Assembly (NCBI GenBank): GCA_002397275.1
Contig: DHAA01000043.1
Location: forward strand, 18,226 to 38,470
Direction of reading: 5' to 3'
From: Thermacetogenium sp. UBA4966
Lineage (GTDB): Bacteria > Bacillota > DSM-12270 > Thermacetogeniales > Thermacetogeniaceae
Length of the DNA: 20,245 nucleotides
Shown in pieces: positions 1 through 6,548 of the stretch (the first letter of the stretch is position 1; the number at the start of each line of letters is the position of its first letter). Under the pieces are notes generated by a model. It searched no databases and had not been told where the DNA came from. It saw only the letters and a list, made by a program, of their open reading frames with translations. The translations under genes were made by a program, and so were the position numbers.

Positions 1-12
1 TCTTGTCTGCTA

Positions 13-663
13 TCAATCTCGTCTGATATCGTCACTTTCCCGAGCAACCCGCTCAAAAATATCCAATGCTAACACAGCATTATTGGAAACAAAATCTACC
101 CCCGTATATTCCTTAACCTGCTCGTCCACAGGGTAGCCTCCCAGGATTATTTTCACCTTGTTCCGCAGGCCGACTTCCGCCAGCAGATCGACCAGTTTTT
201 TGACATAGCCGATACAGAAAGTAAGCAGCACGCAAATTCCGACAATGTTTGCCCCTGTTTCTTTGATCGCCTCGACGAATTTTTCCGGGGGCACATCGAC
301 CCCCAGGTCGTAGACGCGATATCCTGAGGAGCGCAGGAGATAGATGACTATATTCTTGCCCAGATCATGGATATCCCCTTCAATGGTTCCCATAATCACC
401 TGAATACCGTTGGTTTCCGTGCCGTTTGTAAGGAAATGGTGTTCAATAAGCTCCATAACCTCTTTTAAAATGGCTTCAGACATGATCAGGTCGGAAAGGT
501 AGTAGCTGCCCTCACTGTACCTCTTCCCTACGATCTCTACCCCTTGTCTACACTGCTCGACAATTTCAAAAGCAGTTTCGCCGGCCTTAATTTTATTCCT
601 GACAAGAGCCAGCGCCTTTTCTTCTTCCAGATTAGCCATAGCGCTGATTAAGTCATCGTCCAT
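13..663 (-). CDS. Corrinoid (cobalamin-binding) methyl-carrier protein
   Basis: A 216-residue cytoplasmic corrinoid protein of the MtbC/MttC/MtaC type, which carries a methyl group on cobalt between a substrate-specific methyltransferase and a corrinoid:acceptor methyltransferase. Residues 1 to about 88 form the helical cap domain. The Rossmann-like B12 domain follows, with the cobalamin motif D97-x-H99-x-x-G102 (His99 is the expected lower cobalt ligand), a GVDVP segment at 121-125 and the GG of the GGYP turn at 175-176. Length is normal for the family. The start is supported by a GAGAGGAG ribosome site about 9 bases upstream. It begins 14 bases after the GntR gene stop, so the two are very likely one transcript. 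The methyl substrate cannot be told from this protein alone; the partner methyltransferase is probably beyond the left edge. Confidence 0.93.
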   Translation of the reverse strand: MDDDLISAMANLEEEKALALVRNKIKAGETAFEIVEQCRQGVEIVGKRYSEGSYYLSDLIMSEAILKEVMELIEHHFLTNGTETNGIQVIMGTIEGDIHDLGKNIVIYLLRSSGYRVYDLGVDVPPEKFVEAIKETGANIVGICVLLTFCIGYVKKLVDLLAEVGLRNKVKIILGGYPVDEQVKEYTGVDFVSNNAVLALDIFERVARESDDIRRD

Positions 664-677
664 AAATGATGCTCCTC

Positions 678-1439
678 TCAGCTGTTTTTAATATCTTCTA
701 CATTCCATCCCTCGTAACTGGTCAGCTTGTAGCGGTCTCCGCGATAAAGGGATTTCCCCCAGGCAATGATTTTACTGTCGTCATCAAAAATAGTTTGGAT
801 CATGAGAAAAACCGGCGTACCGGGGGAAACGCCCAGCACTTGGGCCTCTTCCTCAGTGGTTTTGGAAACCATCAGCACTTTCTTCGAGCTTGACGGGGTG
901 GCATCGCTATGGGCGGCAGCCAATGTGGATAATGAAGGATCCTTCAATTCTGATTCTAAAATAGGGGTTCGTTTAGCGTATACCGTGTATTTTGTCTCGT
1001 AGGCAAGCGGCTCGCCGTCAGCTGTGATCACAATTCTGAAATAAAGGCACCTGGTGTTGACCTCTATGCCCAATCTCCTGCCCAGTTTTTCGTCCGCCTT
1101 GATTATCCTGGCCTCCAGCAGTTCTGAGTGAGGCTTCATGCCCTTCTGCCTAATTTCATCATAAAAGTTGTTGAGGTTAAAAACAACGCTGTCTAAGCGC
1201 GGGCTGGCTACAAATGTGCCCTTGCCCTTTTGGGTGTAGACCATGCCTGCGGAAACAAGTTCGGAAATAGCCCTGCGCACGGTCATACGGCTGATGCCGA
1301 AACGGGCGGCTATCTCCATCTCGGTAGGCAAAGCATCTCCAGGCTGCAGCTGCTTTCCTCTGATCTGCTTCTCAAAATGCTTAAATAATTGATAATATAT
1401 TGGTAAGATCGAATTCTTGTCAACAATTTCTCCCTGCAT
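678..1439 (-). CDS. GntR family transcriptional regulator, HutC/UTRA type
   Basis: A 253-residue DNA-binding regulator. Residues about 12-78 are the GntR winged helix (LPTEMEIAARFGISRMTVRR helix-turn-helix, then the KGKGTFV wing). Residues about 95-240 are a UTRA effector-binding domain, as in HutC, FarR and TreR. The frame is open up to a TTG at 1508, but the ATG at 1439 gives the usual family N-terminus (short tail, then LPIYYQL), so I use it; its GGAG is only 2 bases away, so the start is not certain. It lies 5' of the corrinoid protein gene in the same operon, which suggests it responds to a methylated substrate or cofactor of that pathway. A 12-bp palindrome upstream of the start (1466-1477) is a likely autoregulatory operator. 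Confidence 0.92.
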   Translation of the reverse strand: MQGEIVDKNSILPIYYQLFKHFEKQIRGKQLQPGDALPTEMEIAARFGISRMTVRRAISELVSAGMVYTQKGKGTFVASPRLDSVVFNLNNFYDEIRQKGMKPHSELLEARIIKADEKLGRRLGIEVNTRCLYFRIVITADGEPLAYETKYTVYAKRTPILESELKDPSLSTLAAAHSDATPSSSKKVLMVSKTTEEEAQVLGVSPGTPVFLMIQTIFDDDSKIIAWGKSLYRGDRYKLTSYEGWNVEDIKNS

Positions 1440-1465
1440 GCTCCAACACCTAATTTTTAATATTG

Positions 1466-1477
1466 TTGTATATACAA
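1466..1477. promoter_or_regulatory. Palindromic operator candidate for the GntR regulator
   Basis: TTGTATATACAA is a perfect 12-bp palindrome, 26 bases upstream of the GntR start codon and within an AT-rich region that would hold its promoter (a possible TTGTTA -35 lies just upstream on the minus strand). Known HutC-subfamily operators have the core GTMTAKAC, which this site closely fits. Binding is inferred, not shown. Confidence 0.6.
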
Positions 1478-1517
1478 ATAGGGTAACAAATACTCGGATA
1501 ATTTGCAATCGAAATTT

Positions 1518-4235
1518 TTATTCCTTAGTCATCTCTTGCAGCACCTTGCCCAGTTCGTCGATGGCCTTGCCGTATCCCGCCCAATCACCGGCCTTGAGGG
1601 CCTTATCTGCCTCTTCAAAGAGCTGCTTGGCCTTCTTGGCGAGGCCGCTCACACTTTCCGGGGCCGTCTCAGTATCATCCGGTTGGGTGTCCGTCTCCTC
1701 AGAGGCGTCCTGCTCCACACCGAACAGTTTATTCAGGGCGCTCCAAAGGTCCCTTTCCATAACCACCCTTCCGTCATAGAAAGCAACCACACGGATCAGT
1801 TCAGGCATCGCGCTCTCCTTTGCCTGCAGGAAAAGGGGCTCCACATAGAGAAGCTTGCCGGCCAGGGGTACGGTGATCATGTTGCCCCGGATCACCTGAG
1901 ACCCATGCTGGTTCCAAAGGGTCAGCTGGCTGGAGATATCGCTGTCCTGATCGATACTGGCCTCTACCTGCATCGGGCCGTAGGCATGTATGTCTTTGGG
2001 AAAGACGTCGACCACCATCTCGCCATATTGCTCCCCATCACAGCGCGCCGCAAACCAGGCCACCGCATTTTCACGGTTCACCGGCGTATAGGGAAGGATC
2101 AGCACAAACTCTTCCTCTTCTCCTCCGGAAAGTTTCATCATGGTGTAGTAAGGCTCGAGCTCCTGGCTGTCGTCGGAGAATTTTTCGTGGGGGATCGCCC
2201 ATTCGTCCTCTCGATTATAGAAAACCCGCGCATCCTGGACATGATACTCGGCAAAAACCGCGGCTTGAAACTTAAACAGGTCCACCGGGTAGCGCAGGTG
2301 TTCCCTCAGCGAGGCAGGCATCTCGGACAGAGGGCGATACAAGTCGGGATAGATCTTATTGTAGACGCCGATGACAGGGTCCTCCGGGTCGCTGACGTAA
2401 AAGGCATATTCGCCATTATAGGCATCCACGACCACCTTCACCGAATTACGGGTATAGTTGATCCCTTCCCGCAGATCGGAGTAAGGGTAAGAGTCGGCCA
2501 CCGTATAGGCGTCCATAATCCAAAAAATGCGTCCATCCGCCACAACCGGATAGGGGTCGCTGTCAAACTGGAGATAGGGCGCCAGCCGTGCGGCATCCTG
2601 CACAGTGCGCTGGTAGAGGATACGGCTTGCGGACGTAATATCTGAACTCAACAACAGCCGCATATCCTTAAATTGCAGGGCATAGAGGAGACGGCGCAAA
2701 GGCGTCAGCCGCACCCCGCCATTGCCTTGATAATTGCAGTAAATATTCTTCTCCCCCGCCGGGTAATCGAACTCCCCGATTTTGGTGTTGACGACAACAA
2801 TGTTGTCGGTCAGTTCGCCAAAATAAATTTCCGGACGGTCAACCTTGATCTCGGAAAACGCCGCTTGCGGCGGAATGTTATCCAGCAGATACAAAGGGCG
2901 GCCCTCGGCGGTCACTTCGTTCACCGGGCTGACCACCGCGCCGTAACCATGGGTATACTGAAGGCGGCGGTTCACCCAGGTGCGGGCACGTTCAGACAGC
3001 TTATCCTGATTCAATTCCCTGACGGAGATCATCACCTGACGGTAGTCGTCGCCAAAGCGGTAGCGATCTACGTTCACTCCCTGAAAGCTGTAATAGCGGC
3101 GCAGCTGCTGCATCTGGTTATACACCTGCTGGATGGGGCGGAAATCCCAGAGGCGAATATTGTCCAGTGTAGTCCGGTTTTTTTCAACGATCTCCTCCCC
3201 TGCTTCGCCGCTCGCCTCATCTGTGATCACGCTGACCGACTTGACCCCCTCCAAGCCATAAGCGTAGCGGGTGGCCGCAATGTTGTACTCGATATACTCC
3301 TTTTCGCTGCTGAACTCATTCGGCTCTACCTGAAATTTCTGAACAATAAAAGGGAAAAGACCGCTTAAAAGCAGCGAGGCGACAAGCAGCATTCCCACGC
3401 CGGTAGCGACGGGAAGCACCTTCCCGCGCAAAAGGCTGACGAAGGCCAGGAGAGCAGCCAATAAAGCGATCACAGCCAAAATCTTCAGGGCGGGGATACG
3501 GGCGTGAACATCGGTGAAGCCCGCTCCGAAAAACGCCCCATCCCCCCCGGTGAGCAGTCTGTAAATGGAAAGGTAGTAATCCCAAGCCTTTAAAACCAGC
3601 AGGCCGGCGATAAGTGAAGCTAAATGCAGCTTGGCAGGGGAAAAGGCGCGCCAGCCCCCTTTCAGAAATTCACCGGAAGCGAGCAGAAAATAGAGCAGCC
3701 CGCAGAGGATAAGCATCAAGGCGACCGCGGTAAAGAGGGACGACTGCAGTAATTCGTAAAAGGGAAGCTTAAAGATATAAAAACCGGCGTCTTTGCCCAG
3801 GATAGGATCCGTCCGGCCAAAGGGCACGGCATAGAAAAATTTTTGAAATACCTCCCACTGAGAACTGATCGCCGCGGCAAAGAGCAAAGCCAGCAGCGCG
3901 CCGGCGCAGCTGAGAAGGTACTTTCCGGCTTTAGACAAAAAAAGGCGTCTTAGAGGGTTGATAAGAACCTCATAAATCCGGGCGCCGATATTGTCGGTAA
4001 TCTGATAGGGGGGGAGGGAACGGCGGAAATACATAAAATTTGCCTGAAAGAAGGCGAAGAAAACGATAAATACAACGACCCCCACCGTAAAGCGCGTCAA
4101 GAACAACGTCCAGAACGCCGTATCGTATCCGAGGGAAGAGAACCACATGAAATTTGACCAAATATCTAAAGCCTTTCCCAGGAGTAGCAAAGCGAGCACT
4201 AAAACAAGCAATTGTATAAACCGTTTCCTCCGCAT
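1518..4235 (-). CDS. UPF0182 (COG1615) family large membrane protein
   Basis: A 905-residue protein of the UPF0182 family, function unknown. About seven hydrophobic segments lie in the first 310 residues (for example near 10-26, 41-67 and 104-122, the last ending about residue 310 in LLLSGLFPFIV). They are followed by a large, probably extracytoplasmic domain of about 530 residues rich in Tyr and Asp, then an acidic low-complexity linker (DASEETDTQPDDTETAPES) and a helical tail. Length and layout are those of full-length family members. The start is set by AAGGAGG 6 bases before the ATG. It ends about 79 bases upstream of the GntR start with no terminator visible, so read-through into the GntR operon is possible. 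Its own promoter region carries a TATAAT and an 18-bp palindrome (4352-4381). Confidence 0.93.
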   Translation of the reverse strand: MRRKRFIQLLVLVLALLLLGKALDIWSNFMWFSSLGYDTAFWTLFLTRFTVGVVVFIVFFAFFQANFMYFRRSLPPYQITDNIGARIYEVLINPLRRLFLSKAGKYLLSCAGALLALLFAAAISSQWEVFQKFFYAVPFGRTDPILGKDAGFYIFKLPFYELLQSSLFTAVALMLILCGLLYFLLASGEFLKGGWRAFSPAKLHLASLIAGLLVLKAWDYYLSIYRLLTGGDGAFFGAGFTDVHARIPALKILAVIALLAALLAFVSLLRGKVLPVATGVGMLLVASLLLSGLFPFIVQKFQVEPNEFSSEKEYIEYNIAATRYAYGLEGVKSVSVITDEASGEAGEEIVEKNRTTLDNIRLWDFRPIQQVYNQMQQLRRYYSFQGVNVDRYRFGDDYRQVMISVRELNQDKLSERARTWVNRRLQYTHGYGAVVSPVNEVTAEGRPLYLLDNIPPQAAFSEIKVDRPEIYFGELTDNIVVVNTKIGEFDYPAGEKNIYCNYQGNGGVRLTPLRRLLYALQFKDMRLLLSSDITSASRILYQRTVQDAARLAPYLQFDSDPYPVVADGRIFWIMDAYTVADSYPYSDLREGINYTRNSVKVVVDAYNGEYAFYVSDPEDPVIGVYNKIYPDLYRPLSEMPASLREHLRYPVDLFKFQAAVFAEYHVQDARVFYNREDEWAIPHEKFSDDSQELEPYYTMMKLSGGEEEEFVLILPYTPVNRENAVAWFAARCDGEQYGEMVVDVFPKDIHAYGPMQVEASIDQDSDISSQLTLWNQHGSQVIRGNMITVPLAGKLLYVEPLFLQAKESAMPELIRVVAFYDGRVVMERDLWSALNKLFGVEQDASEETDTQPDDTETAPESVSGLAKKAKQLFEEADKALKAGDWAGYGKAIDELGKVLQEMTKE

Positions 4236-4351
4236 AATAGCCTCCTTACTACCTTACGCCGTCGTTCTCACTTAGCGTTATGGATTTCTCTATTATTCAT
4301 CGCCGGATGGTTGCCGCAGATTAAGCGAATTTCATCATAAGGGGGCAGGCG

Positions 4352-4381
4352 ATCGATAGCCCTATCGATAGCCCTATTATA
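4352..4381 (-). promoter_or_regulatory. Promoter -10 and 18-bp palindrome upstream of the UPF0182 gene
   Basis: On the minus strand TATAAT (4376-4381) is followed directly by two tandem copies of a 12-mer (4352-4375 on the plus strand, ATCGATAGCCCT twice). The tandem copies create a perfect 18-bp dyad at 4352-4369: 8-bp arms ATCGATAG/CTATCGAT around CC. The dyad sits at about +1 to +24 of the expected transcript, a classic place for a repressor site or a 5' hairpin. The -35 match is poor (TGCCAT at 17-base spacing). Confidence 0.45.
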
Positions 4382-4433
4382 GCATCATATTGAGGCGGAT
4401 GGCATCTTTAATTTGGTTTCTGCCTTAGCAACA

Positions 4434-4476
4434 AGAAGCGCCTCCCATGAAAGGGAAACGCTTTTTATTTTTGACG
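4434..4476 (+). terminator. Hairpin with T-tract, possible bidirectional terminator
   Basis: AAGCG pairs with CGCTT and CCC with GGG around a short loop, followed on the plus strand by TTTTTATTTTT. No plus-strand gene lies upstream. Read on the minus strand the same hairpin lies about 40-80 bases after the TerC gene stop but is followed only by a weak CTTCTTGTT tract. It may serve the TerC transcript in the minus direction and block antisense transcription in the other. Confidence 0.4.
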
Positions 4477-4517
4477 AGCTGTTAAAAGATTAAAGGCTGA
4501 TGTAAAAACTGTATGTT

Positions 4518-5201
4518 TCAGTTGGCTTTTTTGGCGGCATAGTTATTCTCCTGTCTTTTGATCTTAATATATCCGCCCAAAACTAATAATAAACCTAGAA
4601 TTATGGGGATTGCTGCAGATAGGGCGCCGCCAAGATGATTCATCAAGGCAATGCCTTTATCGTTGATAATCATTTTTAAAGCCGTATGGACAAGAACGCC
4701 GGCGCCGATATAAATGATAATTGGATATTTCTTCATAACTTTTGCCAACCAGGTGCTGCCGATGATCAGGATAGGGATGCTGACCAACAGCCCAAAGATG
4801 ATCAGCGGAACATGGCCTTCAGCCGCTCCGGCCACGCCCATCACATTGTCAAAAGCCATGGAGAGATCAGCGATTATTATTGTACCAACAGCGCTCAGAA
4901 ATTTTGTAGAGGCGCCGACTTCTGAATTTTCTCCGCCGTCATCCTCCTTGATCAGCTTCCATGTGATAAAAATCAAAATGATACCGCCAATGAAGCTGAT
5001 ATAATTAATACTAAGCAATAATGCAGCCAGGATTGTAAATATTATTCTCAAAACAAGGGCCCCGCCTGTCCCGATAATCGCCGCCCATTTCCTCTGGGAA
5101 TCAGGCAGGTTTCTAATGGCTAACCCAATTACAGCAGCATTGTCACCAGACAGGGCAAGGTCAATAATCACAATCGAAAGCACTTTGGAGATTATGTCCA
5201 T
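4518..5201 (-). CDS. TerC family integral membrane protein, YjbE-like
   Basis: A 227-residue polytopic membrane protein of the TerC family, YjbE-type subgroup. Two repeated acidic membrane motifs are visible: DLALSGDNAAVIG near residues 15-27 and DLSMAFDNVMG near 110-120. These place Asp residues in the membrane as in known TerC proteins. About seven hydrophobic segments can be counted. Bacillus TerC homologues have been linked to Mn(II) export and metalation of secreted enzymes, but tellurite resistance is not implied for this subgroup. The AAGGAG ribosome site is 14 bases from the ATG, unusually far, and no closer in-frame start exists upstream. It is monocistronic: the selC-side terminator lies upstream and a hairpin lies downstream. 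I see no yybP-ykoY manganese riboswitch in its roughly 130-base leader. Confidence 0.9.
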   Translation of the reverse strand: MDIISKVLSIVIIDLALSGDNAAVIGLAIRNLPDSQRKWAAIIGTGGALVLRIIFTILAALLLSINYISFIGGIILIFITWKLIKEDDGGENSEVGASTKFLSAVGTIIIADLSMAFDNVMGVAGAAEGHVPLIIFGLLVSIPILIIGSTWLAKVMKKYPIIIYIGAGVLVHTALKMIINDKGIALMNHLGGALSAAIPIILGLLLVLGGYIKIKRQENNYAAKKAN

Positions 5202-5385
5202 TGGTTCTGATCTTACTCCTTTCCTTTTTATAATTTCTTTTATAACCAGTACTGCGTCACATACTCATCAAGTTTATATCTATACATGTCTGTTGTGTAC
5301 CCTAGGTAGTTCTATGATAGTACTATTAGTATTATTATAAACTATTTCGATAATAAACACATAATCTTTTTGTGAAATACATAAA
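5202..5385 (-). promoter_or_regulatory. Promoter and leader of the TerC-like gene
   Basis: This AT-rich stretch holds a minus-strand TATAAT (about 5334-5339), next to the short dyad TACTATTAGTA (about 5321-5331). No convincing -35 hexamer is seen at 17 bases. The transcribed leader would be about 120-130 bases. I found no known riboswitch motif in it, only AT-rich sequence before the ribosome site at 5216-5221. Confidence 0.35.
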
Positions 5386-5421
5386 AGAAAATAAAAAAGC
5401 CCCCCTGCAGAAGAGGAGAGC
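5386..5421 (-). terminator. Rho-independent terminator downstream of selC
   Basis: On the minus strand GCTCTCC (5415-5421) pairs with GGGGGGC (5399-5405) through 7 pairs including two G-T, with a 9-base loop, then TTTTTTATTTTC. It ends transcripts that come from selC, whose 3' end is about 180 bases upstream, and separates them from the TerC gene. The stretch between (5422-5601) is AT-rich and I see no gene in it. Confidence 0.7.
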
Positions 5422-5601
5422 ATGATACAATAAAAATGGCACTAGAGTGGCACAAGATATCAGACATAAACGGCTATTTAAAAACCACACAAGACCTACT
5501 ATTTTTGAGGAGGTGTTTGAGGAATTTTAAGGAAAAAATCATTACTAAATTTTTGAAGATATTTTTGATAAAATACGATAATATCAACGATTTCTTTAAA
5601 T

Positions 5602-5700
5602 TGGCGGGAGCGTGTGGGAATCGAACCCACCGAAGACATGTCAGCCATGCCTCCCACTGGATTTGAAGTCCAGGCGCACCACCAGGCACAAGCCGCCCCC
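5602..5700 (-). tRNA. selC: Selenocysteine tRNA, anticodon UCA
   Basis: A 99-nt tRNA-Sec with CCA encoded. On the minus strand it runs from GGGGGCGG to ACGCTCCC-G-CCA. The anticodon arm CTGGA-CTTCAAA-TCCAG carries UCA and matches the E. coli selC arm. The extra arm is long (about 9 pairs, GAGGCATG.. with ..CATGTCTTC, loop GCTGA), and the T arm is GTGGG-TTCGATT-CCCAC. The D stem can form 6 pairs. These are hallmarks of bacterial tRNA-Sec with 8+5 geometry, though the eighth acceptor pair would be G-A. It is charged with serine by seryl-tRNA synthetase, converted by SelA and delivered by SelB to UGA codons that carry a SECIS element. It lies about 7.7 kb from selAB in the same direction, with its own promoter. 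Confidence 0.95.
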
Positions 5701-5712
5701 ACTAAGGACATT

Positions 5713-5741
5713 ATTCTACCACATTCGACATCCGGCGTCCA
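5713..5741 (-). promoter_or_regulatory. selC promoter
   Basis: Minus-strand -35 TGGACG (5736-5741), 17-base spacer, -10 TAGAAT (5713-5718). Transcription would start near 5706, only a few bases before the mature tRNA 5' end at 5700, as expected for a dedicated tRNA promoter. The -35 matches consensus at 4 of 6 and the -10 at 5 of 6. Confidence 0.6.
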
Positions 5742-5774
5742 GCAGCGCAACAGCGCAAAAATGCGCCCCCGCAT

Positions 5775-5824
5775 AACCACTAACCACTAAACTACCAACG
5801 ACCAACCACTAACCACCAACCACC
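5775..5824. repeat. Heptanucleotide tandem repeat array, 7 units
   Basis: Seven units of AACCACY (plus strand; GGTTAGT/GGTTGGT-type on the minus strand), in plus order: aaccact, aaccact, aaactacc (8 nt), aacgacc, aaccact, aaccacc, aaccacc. The array starts one base after the stop codon of the CBS-ACT gene and ends upstream of the selC promoter. A 24-base stretch (5801-5824) is identical to part of the second array at 13374-13401. The G-rich strand is the transcribed sense strand and has many GG pairs that could form a two-tetrad quadruplex. Confidence 0.9.
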
Positions 5825-5825
5825 C

Positions 5826-6476
5826 CTAGGCGTGCCCTTTCCAGGAAGCGGAGCGCACAACGATCCCCTCGGCCTCCAGGGTTTTCACAATAGCATCGAC
5901 ATCATTGGCGCGCAGCTGCATCACAAGATCCGCTTTGGCCGCTTTCTCGTGAAAAACCGCCAGGTGTGAGATGTCTCCGCCGTTCTTCCAGACGATTTCC
6001 GAAACTTTAACCAGCATCCCCGGCTTGTCATCCAGTTCCAGCTCCAACCTGGTTCCCTGTTCTCTCAGTCCCATCATCTCTATAAAAGATTCGAAGATAT
6101 CGCTTTCTGTGATAATTCCCACCAGTTTGTTCTCTTCCAGGACCGGTATCGCCCCAATCCCGTGATCACGCATGATCAGAGCGGCCTTCTCCAGGTAGTC
6201 GTCTGGTGAAATGGAGATCACCTGCTGCTTTTTGACGACGGTTCCGATCTTGGTGCGGGACAACAGGTAATTTAATTCAAAAACACTCAAAGATGTAGCA
6301 GGGGAGGGGGAAACCTCGCTTAAATCCCTATCCGTAACGATCCCCACCAGCTTCCCCCGATCAATGACCGGCAGACGCCGGAAGGCGCCTTCCCTCATCA
6401 TGGCCAACGCCTCGGCAATAGTAGTCTGCGGGCTAATGGTTACCGGATTGGGAGTCATCTTATCACGCACACGCAT
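5826..6476 (-). CDS. CBS-CBS-ACT domain protein, AcuB-like
   Basis: A 216-residue cytoplasmic regulatory protein with two CBS domains (about 1-55, starting MRVRDKMTPNPVTI, and about 75-135 with IPVLEENKLVGIITESDI) followed by an ACT domain (about 141-205, LELELDDKPGMLVKVSEIV). This is the domain order of AcuB of Bacillus. CBS pairs bind adenine nucleotides and ACT domains often bind amino acids; the ligands here are not known. It follows livF by 72 bases in the same direction with no clear terminator between, so it may be read from the liv transcript. That location suggests, but does not prove, a role in sensing branched-chain amino acids or energy state. A ribosome site AAGGGGGCGG lies 5 bases before the ATG. 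The heptad repeat begins one base after its stop. Confidence 0.88.
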   Translation of the reverse strand: MRVRDKMTPNPVTISPQTTIAEALAMMREGAFRRLPVIDRGKLVGIVTDRDLSEVSPSPATSLSVFELNYLLSRTKIGTVVKKQQVISISPDDYLEKAALIMRDHGIGAIPVLEENKLVGIITESDIFESFIEMMGLREQGTRLELELDDKPGMLVKVSEIVWKNGGDISHLAVFHEKAAKADLVMQLRANDVDAIVKTLEAEGIVVRSASWKGHA

Positions 6477-6548
6477 TAAAACCGCCCCCTTAAAAATTAA
6501 CTTTAACTTGTATGCTGTTCAGTCCCGGCTGCAGAAGAAGGAGATGAT

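Noticed and set aside
1503..2645. Long plus-strand reading frame (380 codons) opposite the UPF0182 gene
   Set aside because: It is antisense to a recognised family protein, has no family features and no ribosome site; it follows from the base composition of the real gene.
5436..5666. Plus-strand frame of 76 codons that crosses selC
   Set aside because: Its second half is the antisense of the tRNA (the familiar CGNRTHRRHVSHASH-type translation). The ribosome site is poorly placed.
5775..5824. CRISPR array
   Set aside because: The units are 7 nt with no spacers; this is a simple tandem repeat.
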